This document shows, one piece after another, positions 54,936 through 64,000 of a stretch of DNA of 64,000 nucleotides. Origin of the DNA: Fistulifera solaris (taxonomy: Eukaryota > Bacillariophyta > Bacillariophyceae > Naviculales > Stauroneidaceae). Every line of letters starts with the position of its first letter. The first letter of the stretch is position 1. The DNA lies in contig AP026127.1 of assembly GCA_030295235.1 (NCBI GenBank), positions 312,501 through 376,500 of the forward strand. The letters are read 5' to 3'. The notes under the pieces are model-generated. The model did no database searches and was not told the DNA's origin. It saw nothing but the letters and a program-made list of their open reading frames with translations. The translations under genes were made by a program, and so were the position numbers.

Positions 54936-56312
54936 ATGGCAAGGCCTCGTCTCGTGCACGAGGGGCTACCGATCGGTGTCTCAGCAAAGCAGGAGGATCA
55001 CGACGACACGATGATGACCGATTTGCCTGATGCTATAAGAAAGAGAACGACAAAATCGGTAGCTTCGTCTTCTCTACTAAATGCACTGGGAGGAAAAGCC
55101 GTGATAGCGAAGCGTGGAGCAAAGGCTCATAATTCTCGCTTTGTGATCGGAGCGGATCGTCAGATGAAGTCTGTTGTCAGTGATCCGCATATGAGACTCG
55201 GCCATGCATCGGAACATTCTACGAAAACAGAGAGTCATCCTCAGCAGAACGATTCAAAACATGCCTCTAATCCGCAACACGCAAGCCATTTCTTCATTAG
55301 TAATGATCATCACATGATGACGACAGATACGCATTCGCAGCCCCCGCATCACTTTGCTTACTCGAGAAACCCTGGTCATCACCCCGCTCAGCATCATTAT
55401 TCTATCCAATCTTCACAACAACAACAACATCCGGATACTCATTCGTTAAATGGGTACGCTCACAACCACTTTCATACAAATCCACATGAGCTAGAAGTAG
55501 CATCTACTTCCCATACTCACAACAATCTACAAAGTCCCCTAACATCTTACAATCCAAACCACCACACGCAACGCGCCACGACACGGACTCACATCGAAAT
55601 CGGGAGAGACGAACGGCCTACCGAGCATATGGAAGGCGTGGAAGATCACAGCATCAAGCCACCGTTGGTGGTTTTGGATGGAGCCAACGTCGCACACGCC
55701 TACGGCAAAACACTGCATTCGCGATTGTGTTCCACCGAAGTACAACCGGATGCACGTGGCATCCTCGTAGCGTGTGAGTATTTCGCTCACGCACAATTGC
55801 GAGTTTTGGTCGTCTTGCCGGCACACTGGTTTCAACGGAAGAATAATAATTCGTCTTCCGCGACCAGCGACGACGCGTTATTATTCCGAGTGATTGAAGA
55901 ATTGGACTATCAAGGAATACTGGTTCCGTCTCCACCCAGTGATGATGATGACGCTTATGCTTTAACGATTGCGCAGCGAGAAAACACACGAGCCGCCCAG
56001 AGTCATCGACATGGTCCAGGATACGTGCTCTCGAATGACATGTTTCGTGATGCCCAGAATCGAGATGCTAGTGGGGAGTTGAAGAGATGGTTGACCAAAG
56101 GTTTGTCCTCGTCTCTTTCCAGCCACAATGGCTCCTCCTCCTTGGCTGCGGCTGCGAGTGGATCACAAGACACAGGGCCGGGTCGTATCTCATATACATT
56201 TTGTGACATGGGTCGGATGGATGATCACGGGGAACGAGAGTTGGACTTTATACCCAATCCTCGGCATCCTCTCATTGCTTGGATCGAAAGTCAACGCCTA
56301 ACGTCGTTTTGA
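54936..56312 (+). CDS. NYN/Zc3h12a-like RNase with His-rich N-terminal arm
   Basis: 458 residues, uninterrupted, ATG 54936 (MARPRLVHEGL). About residues 95-225 are a low-complexity region rich in His, Gln, Asn and Ser. The C-terminal half is a PIN-like/NYN endoribonuclease of the Regnase type: PPLVVLDGANVAHAYG (first Asp), RVLVVLPAHWF, a central SDDDDAYALT (acidic pair), GYVLSNDMFRDA (ND pair) and RISYTFCDM, then DFIPNPRHPL. These residues form the metal-binding acidic centre, all present. No zinc finger (CCCH) as in animal Regnase-1. RNA substrate unknown. No intron. Confidence 0.82.
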   Translation: MARPRLVHEGLPIGVSAKQEDHDDTMMTDLPDAIRKRTTKSVASSSLLNALGGKAVIAKRGAKAHNSRFVIGADRQMKSVVSDPHMRLGHASEHSTKTESHPQQNDSKHASNPQHASHFFISNDHHMMTTDTHSQPPHHFAYSRNPGHHPAQHHYSIQSSQQQQHPDTHSLNGYAHNHFHTNPHELEVASTSHTHNNLQSPLTSYNPNHHTQRATTRTHIEIGRDERPTEHMEGVEDHSIKPPLVVLDGANVAHAYGKTLHSRLCSTEVQPDARGILVACEYFAHAQLRVLVVLPAHWFQRKNNNSSSATSDDALLFRVIEELDYQGILVPSPPSDDDDAYALTIAQRENTRAAQSHRHGPGYVLSNDMFRDAQNRDASGELKRWLTKGLSSSLSSHNGSSSLAAAASGSQDTGPGRISYTFCDMGRMDDHGERELDFIPNPRHPLIAWIESQRLTSF

Positions 56313-56414
56313 AATAGGAACTTGTTAACTTATTCTATTTGTCACACAATTTAGTTAGCTACAACTTTATTGAAAGAACGCTTTAACAGACTATGCTTTA
56401 CAATCTATACGGAA

Positions 56415-57191
56415 TTAGCACTCAAAGCCATTGGGTGCCATGTTTCTATGAGAAACGTCGTAATATTCATCCGCGGGAAACTCTTCATCGAACGCTTTTG
56501 AGGACTGAACTTTTACGAAAACGGATGATGTGTGACGGTGTCCCCTGCTAGGAAGATATACTGTACACTTATCCCTGGCAGTTTCATCAAAAGGGAACGG
56601 ATTGTGATAAATGTCATCGAACAAGGTGCCGAAGCCTTCATCGTACCCAGATAAACTGCTTTCGTGATCATCGTTATCATAAAGGATAATTTGTCGCGGT
56701 ATCTTGCTGGCGTGTTTCGACTGCAAGCGCCGTTTGATTGCCAGAAGTTCATGACGCTCCTCGGAAGTGGTGGATGTCGATGAATCCTCTTGAATGTAGG
56801 CATCCACATCCACAGGTCCTGCATATTCATCGCGGCTTTTAACAGATTCATGAGCATTCAGTTGATTGTGATCATCTTCTGTACGCGAAAATTGATAGCT
56901 CTTTTCTTCGTCGAGTACGTTTGGAAGAGGACGAGAGAAAGGCTGAATGATTATTTCATCAACAGGTCCAGGTATCTTTGCCTCCGATCTTTGACTGCTC
57001 AAATCGGCGCGACATTCTTCGTTGGTGCTAGATGGATGATTGCTGGGGAGCAAAGTTTGCTTGGAAGCTGAACCAAAGGTGCCGCACGAGACGGATTCTT
57101 CTACAGTCGATTCCGCCGACGCTGTGGAGACGACATCTTTCCCTCGGCGCTTATTGATAGACTTCCAGAGGCCCAGTCGAGTATTGGGCAT
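56415..57191 (-). CDS. Hypothetical protein
   Basis: 258 residues, uninterrupted, ATG 57191 (MPNTRLGLWKSINKRR). Acidic and Ser-rich, probably largely disordered. A Lys/Arg start may be a nuclear signal. The most structured part seems to be SGYDEGFGTLFDDIYHNPFP near residue 185. No recognised domain. It is convergent with the RNase gene, with 100 nt between stops. Confidence 0.55.
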   Translation of the reverse strand: MPNTRLGLWKSINKRRGKDVVSTASAESTVEESVSCGTFGSASKQTLLPSNHPSSTNEECRADLSSQRSEAKIPGPVDEIIIQPFSRPLPNVLDEEKSYQFSRTEDDHNQLNAHESVKSRDEYAGPVDVDAYIQEDSSTSTTSEERHELLAIKRRLQSKHASKIPRQIILYDNDDHESSLSGYDEGFGTLFDDIYHNPFPFDETARDKCTVYLPSRGHRHTSSVFVKVQSSKAFDEEFPADEYYDVSHRNMAPNGFEC

Positions 57192-58134
57192 TTCTTTATT
57201 CTACTGCTTTACAATTCAATAAATGGGCGGCTATTTGGATCGTGGAGAAGTGTGTCTTTCGTCGAAAGGAATGCATGGTGGCTTGTTGCTGTCCTAGTCG
57301 ATGATCTGTGTTAGTTTTTTTCGTCCTTTTTCAGCGAAGAGTGAAGAAAATTCTTGAAGTTCGCACAAAAACCCATAAGTATTTCCTTCAACCGTCGCAG
57401 AAAACGGAAAATTCGGAAGCTGCCGCACGATGTCGGCTGACGCCACGACTGGTACATAGTACACTAATGGAGAGAGTACCAATCCCGGATGTGTCGAACG
57501 ACTATCAAAGCGCGGACAAAATAATAATGTTTCGTCGACTAGGGAATTAGTGGCCATATTTTAAGCCCCTTCGCCTAGAGCGATAAAAAGATTGACCAGT
57601 ATTCCTACTACAGCATGGTAATGGTCAGTTGCTTATTGATGCGTTGCCATTTGGCGTAATTTGGCGCCGCATAACATCTCGAAAAATTTTAGTGAACGAT
57701 GACGGCAAAAGCGAGAGCTCTTGAGAGAGGAACAGACGAACGATTTTAACCACGATCTTAGCAGTTGCTCCTACTATCGTGCTGCGCGATGCATGCACTT
57801 TAGTCCCATAGATGCGAAAGTGCATGTAGGTCACAGTTTCAAGATCCTGCGGATACCTGCTCTCTAGAATCAAGTCGTGGAGAGATTTTTGCAAGGAACA
57901 GGATTCGACGATGAACTTTCATAAAGGAAGTTGGTTGGTTATTTCTGCGGACATTGTCGAAGAACATCGGATTGAGACCATCACACGACGACGAGCAGGC
58001 AAGTAGGTTGCTGTGAGACTACGTAGTTTTTATCATTTTGATCATACTTGTTACACCACATCTCAACGAAAAGTCATAGCCATCTTTGATGCATTTAATA
58101 AAAAGTTCCTTTTTAAGCCTCGTACAGTACATCG
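57192..58134. other. Intergenic region
   Basis: 0.94 kb. An ATG-started frame of 87 residues on the minus strand (57557-57294) is present but has no homology or supporting features; I do not call it a gene with confidence. No RNA or repeat seen. Confidence 0.35.
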
Positions 58135-58666
58135 TCACAACCGAGACCTTCTTGGAGGAAATTGATCATCTGTACCATAAAATGTTTTCTCTAATTCATC
58201 TCGCGCATGCCTTTTCAATCGCATGTAAATTGTCTTTTCCACCGACGTCACGACTCGACCCTCTTCGTCCACGATCTCAACGGTGAAGGTTTCGTGGTGT
58301 TTGTCACCCTTGGACGTTTTTCTCACGGATGCGATTCAGTAGACTGTCATCAACATTGAAATCGGCGGTGACGGTTCCTTTCGCCATGGCTATGAACTGG
58401 ATCTGAGTAGCGGCATCAATCACTTGGTAACGATGGCCCAAAAGCTTGGTCAGCATCAGTGCATAGAAGGGGTCACTCATGCTGGCCAAACTTCCTCCAA
58501 AGTGCGAACCAAAAACGTTTGTATTGTAAAATTTCGAGTGCATTTGAACCTGAACATGACGAAAGTCGTGTGCTACTTTGGTCACCCATATCCCTGTTCC
58601 CCAATAAGGTGGATACCACGACATGGTCCACCGAAACACCCTCGGACTTTTGAAAATAAATTGCAT
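58135..58666 (-). CDS. DUF4442 hotdog-fold protein
   Basis: About 176 residues. Start ATG 58666 (MQFIFKSPRVFRW). Family features: YPPYWGTGIWV, FGGSLASMSDPFYALM, then LGHRYQVIDAATQIQFIAMA, GTVTADFNVDD and the C-terminal FTVEIVDEEGRVVTS. Members of the hotdog-like family are related to acyl-CoA thioesterases; some lack activity. A break at the TTTTT of 58317-58321 (one T too many) separates the two frames; bridged, it reads REKTSKGDKHHE. The C-terminus ends in PPRRSRL. No targeting peptide evident. Confidence 0.75.
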
Positions 58667-58811
58667 CGGGAAAGACCGTTCTGAAAGTCTCCTCTCGGGG
58701 ACAGTCTACTTATGTTTGCAGGTAGAAAATATACGACCAAGAAATCAATGATCCAACTTAAGATCACCCTGATGTCCGAGGTGCTCTCTATTTTCAGCCA
58801 CTTTTATTAAC

Positions 58812-59273
58812 ATGAACAATCACGACATTGACATTCATGTTTCAACAGCAGCTGACCGATCGAACAGGATCGAAGAACATGCGAGAACATTATTCAAAAA
58901 GCATCGAACGTTCGAGAAGGAAATCACGAGTGCCGATGCGAGGAGTGACAAATTGCTAGGGAGATTGCTTCCTTTATACCAAGTAAGCCTCTAATTTTAG
59001 GCTCTTGTAGCCTAGCACTACGAATTTAACTTCAATACTAGCTTTTACGAGAGTCACATTCATGGATGAGCATGGAATTAGGGCTTGCTGAAAAAGGCGA
59101 ATGAAAGGCTTCATCGTCAGTCAGATTGGCTTATTCATCCCAACGACAAAGTTGTGTTCGCTATGTACAAACTTCCACAAGCACCACACATTTCATCCGA
59201 CACTTCCTCCGGTATCACTTCCCCGTTGCTCTCAATGACGCTGCAAGCAGATGTTTTGGTGAAGATTGTATAA
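58812..59273 (+). CDS. Small coiled-coil hypothetical protein
   Basis: 120 residues. Start ATG 58812 (MNNHDIDIHVSTAADRS). Exon 1 58812-58982; a 99-nt intron 58983-59081 (GTAAGC to GGAATTAG, phase 0); exon 2 59082-59273. The centre (EEHARTLFKKHRTFEKEITS and the following SDKLLGRLLPLYQ) looks like an amphipathic coiled coil. No known domain. Its last 42 nt overlap the end of the convergent gene at 59232. Confidence 0.55.
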
Positions 59274-61707
59274 CTGCATCGTGATTCTATGGAGCTTCGT
59301 GAAAGTCCCGACGAAAGAGCAAGGTAATAAAGACCTCCTTTTGCTGGATTTTTCTTTTCTCTTGTTCTCTGGCCTCGGTTTCAATTTCTCCTCGTCCATC
59401 ACGCATCCCGAGTGAACAGCGATGTCATATAAGCTGCCTCTAGTAGCGCAGGGAAAATTTTTGGACATAGGCCGGTATTGAGGAACGTACTGACCTGCTT
59501 TGATCTTGCGTTCGAACGCTTGAATTCGCTTTTCAACAATAGATTCGGACGATATTGAATACATGCCGCCATAACACTGCGAAAGTGCATCACTTTGGTT
59601 TTCAGAGGCGAAAACCAAGGGACGCAACAGGATAGGCACTTTGTACTTGTGCTTTCTAAAACAACGATCATCCAGCTCAGGTAGAGGGAGATCTCCGGAC
59701 ACGGGCTCATTTCCTTCAACTTTCGCTGGGACTGGGCTGGACACCAACTTGGCAGAATACATGACTCTTTGTTTGCTCCCTCCAGGAGAAAGTAAAGGAG
59801 ACACCGCGCGAGGAATTTTCTTCTTGATAATAACATCGATGTCACTAATGTCCTCAATGACCGCATTAGAAGAGGCGCCATCCAAGGAATCAGAGCCACT
59901 CATCCATCCTGATGTATTGGAGTCTGTTGTGAAGTCCATAGAGCTGTCGTCGCAAGCGTTTGAACATCTTTTTCTTAAAATCCCGAATCGATCTACACGG
60001 ACGGATATTCGTTTCACGTCTTTTTTCAATTTCGATGGCTTCAGCGTACCGTGTGTAGTGAGAACTGACTTAAGAAAAGCAATTCGGTCTTCTTGTGAAT
60101 CTTCCGAGCATTGAACCAAAACTACAGAGCCCTTTTCTTCTGGTCGACATTCTGGAATCTTTCCTGCAAATGACCGAGCATGCAAATGAGTAAGCTTGCG
60201 TGCCTTAAGGCTCATTAGCGTCAACCATCGTGAGCTTACCTTTCAAAGTTTTAACATTAGGTACCATCTCCGCGTCTTTCTGCGAGATGAAGTGAATATC
60301 CTCGTCACCATGTTGACTTCGAGCAACATTGTTCTGTCCAGGGAAGTCTGCATCAGGAGTCTTGCTTTCGACAGGTAAGGCAAACGTGACCGACCTCCTT
60401 CGCACTTTTGTGGGAAGTGCGCTACCTCCCGTTACACTTCTAGTTGGCTGTGACCCTACTGGGGAGACTTTTAGCCCGTTTTTCGCTATCTTTTCAGTTT
60501 CTGGCTTTTCCGTCGTCGCTGGACGCCTCATTCCCGAGTCCACAAAACTGCCTATGGGAACAGCGGCAGAGTTGAATAAGCTCCATTGAGGGTAACTATC
60601 CGAATGATCTTCGAAAGACGATGCTGGCTCCAAAAGAAAAGAAGCCGCTGATAATGCCATCTCAGTTTTTCGTCTATCTTTGACAGTGCGTTTGCTTCGT
60701 GAAATGCGTCTACTTGGTCGCGGGGGCTTACTCAATGGTTTGGAAGTTTCTCTCCTCGTATCGTTTGTTTTATGTGACTTAGAGCGATGCCTTGAATATT
60801 TTTCTTTCCTCAGGTGTGATTCTCTCTCCCTTTGTTCTTTCTGTTGCTCATTGCTACGTAATGTTCGATCGTTACTCGCACATTCCATCTTCGCACTTTC
60901 TATTTTCGCAGCAGAGAGTTCATGCGCCGTTAAACCCGTTTCTCGAATAGAAGCCGTGTGTTTGTCGGATCCTGCTGATTTATATGGCGTTTCGCGGTCC
61001 GGAGGGTCCACGACCCTTATAGTTGCCTGAGTAGGAATCGACGAGGGAAACAAGTTGACGTGCCGCGGTTCCACAGCTTCATGAGGGTATGTTTCACATG
61101 CGACTTGTGGCGAGAAAATAGATGTGGGGAGGTTCTCAGAGCAGAGATTTATGTTTGGATCGACAGTTTGAGGGCATTGTTGTTGTGTGTCGGACGAGTC
61201 TTCCAACCAAGATGTCGATAATTCTGGACTGGGCGACTGATCACGTCCCGGAATGACTACACACACATCTTCCTTGATCGAATCTTCAATGTCTTTTAAT
61301 GATGGAGCAGGAGGAATTCTAACAAGTACCGTCGGTTCCTCAGGTAATGGTGTTGTTAATGTCGACGCCGTGGTTTCTTGTGTATTTGCAGTTCGATAGC
61401 TGCCATTGGGAGAAGATGTCAGCCTATTCAGCATACTCCGACGATCCTGAATTTTACTACCAAGTGTTGTTGTCATGTCAGCGAAACTGAGCGAACTCCT
61501 TGTGGGAGACGGGCTAAGATTTCCTTGATCGCCCACATCCTGCACGTTCGCATGAGCCACGTGAATTCTGGTTTCAAAAAAGTCGCGTTTTTCTTTCAAA
61601 GACCCAAGAAGAGCCCGAGCTCTTTGACTGGCATCCTCCAGAGTTGTCTTTCGGATGTTTTCTTGAGTTAACGCAGGCATCAGGTCCTCCCCGGTCACAT
61701 CAAACAT
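59232..61707 (-). CDS. Large hypothetical protein, Ser- and Lys/Arg-rich
   Basis: Start ATG 61707 (MFDVTGEDLMPALTQENI). Exon 1 61707-60240; a 76-nt intron 60239-60164 (GTAAGC to TTTGCAG, phase 1); exon 2 60163-59232. About 800 residues, no frame break. Mostly disordered: acidic start, Ser/Pro-rich, then a very basic stretch (HRSKSHKTNDTRR, KPPRPSRRISRSKRTVKDRR). The only well-structured looking part is near the end: CYGGMYSISSESIVEKRIQ, then QAFERKIKAGQYVPQYRP, and a final FVGTFTKLHRITMQLYNLH. Function unknown; nuclear location is a guess. Confidence 0.65.
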
Positions 61708-62279
61708 TGTTGTCAAATATCTCGTCGAGAAAAACCAATTATATAAAATATAAGGTAAGAGTGCAGCGGAAAGAACTAGCAGAAATGATTAGCACTAGAG
61801 ATGATTGATGAGGATCATGTTCGCGTAGAAAGCAGGTCTTGGTCTCGAGGTTTTCGTTGGAATGGTTGTTGTTGCCTTCAGATAATGAGGGTGGCCGAAA
61901 ACACAAAACTTGCCCGCCTGCCTCGATTCCGCCTACTATTTACGCTTATAATTCAAAACAAGGTCTGGGGGCTAAATAGTGGCGCCAGTCGTGTACGAGT
62001 ACCGGTCCGTGTTGCTCGTGTTTACGACCAACAAATTTGTCGAAGTCAATTGATTTTCGTTTGGCTAGGGACAATAAGCAGCTCAAACAACGAAATCCAT
62101 AGTTTTATCCATCTTTCGATTCTCTAGAGAGATGTATATCGAAACTCCATCGATCAAATTAACAAAATAGCAAATTCTGTCAGTGTTTCACCATCAGTCC
62201 TACATAGGTGTGCATTGCAAGTGGTGCGCAAGTTTGCCACGATCGTAAGCCGAAAGCGTAATAGATTGTAAAGTTGCGA
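61708..62279. other. Intergenic region
   Basis: 0.57 kb, the 5' region of the large hypothetical gene and the region beyond the 3' end of the J-protein gene. No gene seen. Confidence 0.35.
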
Positions 62280-63657
62280 TCATTCCATCCATGCAGTGCC
62301 TTCTTTCGACCGTTGAACCATTATTTCTCCGATCATAACTAACGCTGCGGCAGCACGGATGCGGGCAACACTGGACGATATGACAAGACCACTTGAACCG
62401 ACCCATCCCTCTTGTTGACCAAAGAACATGCTACCTTCCAGTACCATATTACAAGCCTCGCGTACGGTACGATCGAGATCAATTTTACTGATTTTCCATA
62501 GAGCATCTACCTCCAGCGACTCGAGTATTGCTTGTTGAGCCTTTGCACGTTCCTCCCTACGCATATCATCTTCTTCGGGAGGCAAAAATCCTGCCAAACA
62601 CTCCGCGGGATCTCGATTTGTGAAAAAACCGCCTGGTGTCTCTCCTGATTCGTCATCCCCGTCCTCGGAGACAGATGCATCAAAGTCCTCGCCTTTATTC
62701 GCTTTTTTGGACGGTTTCAGATTTCGAAACTATGACTTTCCCGGTAGCGACAGCAGCTTGCATGACATGCCCTGCATGGCGCAAGCGGTCTCGTATACTA
62801 TCCGAGATAGTCACCAATGCCGGATTCGTGATCAACTTGGCTTTCGAAAAGGGCTGTTGATTGTCCATTCCGAAACTCTTTGGGTTCGCATGATATCGTC
62901 GCAACACTTTTCTCCCAGCGTAACGATACGCGCGTCCTATACAACGTATAATCTGAGCTCCCATGGGAAGCTTCTTGAGACGATCGCACTGTGTCACTAC
63001 TAGATCGGCCAAGAAAGCTTCATCGACAGACCCTTCTACCAAAGGACGGATCGTCCCTACAATGTTGTTGGCGATGAATTTGACTCGTTGATTGTGTTCT
63101 TGTTTATATCGAATTTGTTTGCCCACATCGGTAGTTTGAAAGTTGTCAATAGACGGCGGCGGCGGTGCGGAGTGATCTAAGGAATAACCCATCAAGTGTA
63201 AAAGTTCAATGAGATTGGGGTCTCTCCCAATGGCATCTTCAAAACGCCCCGTCAAAAGATAGACAGCGTGCACGGTATCCACCAATCCGAAGCGGTGGTA
63301 AGGAAGTCGAGTTTTATCCGTTTTTAGGACTTCGTACGCTTCTCGTATTCTTTCCAGTTGTTGTTCATTTTCAGCCCGATCCTCTTCGTCCTCATTCTTC
63401 TTGTTTCGTCGCTGCTTGTCGGGGTGATAGATTCGAGTTAGTTTTCGATACGACTTGGTAATTTGCGCAGCTGTAGCGTTGGGACTAACTTGAAGAATAT
63501 CATAAAGGGTTGTATCGTGGGGAGGCTGCTGCGCATACAAACGATGCATTCGTAGGAACGTGGAAGAAACGTCTGGCACTTTTTCCGCACGAATGCTCCA
63601 GTGAAAAACGATTTGAGCCAACAAGAGGAGAGATGATGCAATCAATCTGTTTGTCAT
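62280..63657 (-). CDS. ER J-domain protein with DNAJ-X region
   Basis: Hsp70 co-chaperone. Start ATG 63657. A signal peptide (LIASSLLLLAQIVFHWSI) sends it to the ER. J domain at about residues 45-120: LYDILQVSPNATAAQITKS, YRKLTRIYHPDKQRR (HPD present). The following region fits DNAJ-X: FLADLVVTQCDRLKKLP, RCIGRAYRYAGRKVL, then after the break ALWKISKIDLDRTVREACNM. A break at the TTTTTT of 62703-62708 (one T too many on the plus strand) separates the J part from the C-terminal part, which bridged adds an acidic linker (DFDASVSEDGDDESGE). No ER-retention signal is seen at its C-terminus (TAWME). About 460 residues. Confidence 0.78.
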
Positions 63658-64000
63658 TCCTTCTGTTTGTAATTCCTATGGTGCTATATAAGTTGTCGAA
63701 TGAAATTATTCCGTTTTAATGAAGCGTATGAACAATGTATTGAAGTACCTGGTAATTGGGTCTATGATGTTCGAACGAATATAAGCGACGAAAAAATGCG
63801 CAAGAACAAAAGGGACGGAGGGGAGGGATGAGCATTCGATAGGGATAAAGGATAGCTCTGAATCTCGCTCCACTCGTGACGCAAGACTCCTCCTCAAGCC
63901 CGAGACCCGAGACCCGAGACGGTACAGTACAGCCTCCCGTACATTTATACCACTTCTACGTCTTTCTACGTCTCGCTATACCAATTTGGTATGTTTTTCC
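63658..64000. other. Window-end intergenic region
   Basis: 5' region of the J-protein gene. Three tandem copies of CCCGAGA lie at 63899-63921. No further gene can be seen before the edge. Confidence 0.35.

Noticed and set aside
57294-57557. 87-residue frame on the minus strand
   Set aside because: Has an ATG but no domain, signal peptide or codon structure that separates it from chance.
57625-57894. 89-residue frame on the minus strand
   Set aside because: No ATG start and no similarity to its neighbours.
63895-63925. Tandem CCCGAGA repeat as a telomere-like or CRISPR-like array
   Set aside because: Only three short copies without spacers; a simple microrepeat.

Overview
The window is nuclear DNA of a photosynthetic stramenopile, most likely a pennate diatom close to Phaeodactylum tricornutum. 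I infer this from compact spacing with genes on both strands, few short GT-AG introns (most 68 to 94 nt, one 244 nt), presequences with a diatom-style Phe plastid cleavage site (ACEGF in the rubredoxin gene, LDAFLF in the DUF6816 gene), and typical eukaryotic machinery: PA200/BLM10, TFIIH cyclin H, an ER J-protein, RUS/DUF647 and SLC35F. I see no bacterial operons, CRISPR arrays, tRNA or rRNA genes, or intact transposons.

Layout. 0-13 kb: an MtnA-MtnK fusion of the methionine salvage pathway (runs off the left edge), two paralogous basic proteins set among diverged intergenic repeats, a thylakoid-type DUF6816 protein, and a very large (about 2,050 residues) membrane-anchored protein with an alpha/beta-hydrolase tail. 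13-21 kb: a triple Tudor-like protein, then a TPR-PDZ-ankyrin-FYVE-like-SNARE scaffold that I read as one gene through an 85-nt intron. 21-29 kb: an unknown small protein and the proteasome activator PSME4/BLM10. 29-33 kb: a RUS/DUF647 protein followed by three tandem copies of a four-helix membrane protein, with a fossil of the RUS 3' end between copies 1 and 2. 33-40 kb: a Golgi-type glycosyltransferase-like protein, an aldo/keto reductase, a secreted unknown protein, a GC-cluster spacer and a DUF3754 membrane protein. 41-50 kb: a fungal-type Zn2Cys6 regulator, cyclin H, an L-lactate permease, an SLC35F transporter and a plastid rubredoxin. 50-64 kb: a 2H phosphoesterase, a small diatom-family protein, an AIM24/TIGR00266 protein, a NYN/Regnase-like RNase with a His-rich arm, several unknown proteins, a DUF4442 hotdog protein and an ER J-protein with a DNAJ-X region.

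The genes do not form one pathway. Plastid roles (rubredoxin, DUF6816, perhaps DUF3754), membrane traffic (the scaffold), proteostasis (PSME4, the J-protein) and transport (lactate permease, SLC35F) lie side by side as in an ordinary eukaryotic chromosome arm.

Many conserved genes are interrupted by single-base frameshifts, mostly in homopolymers, while the protein continues cleanly in the next frame. I treat these as probable uncorrected assembly indels and annotate across them, stating each position. If the sequence is exact, those genes would be pseudogenes. The longest gene models depend on this reading.
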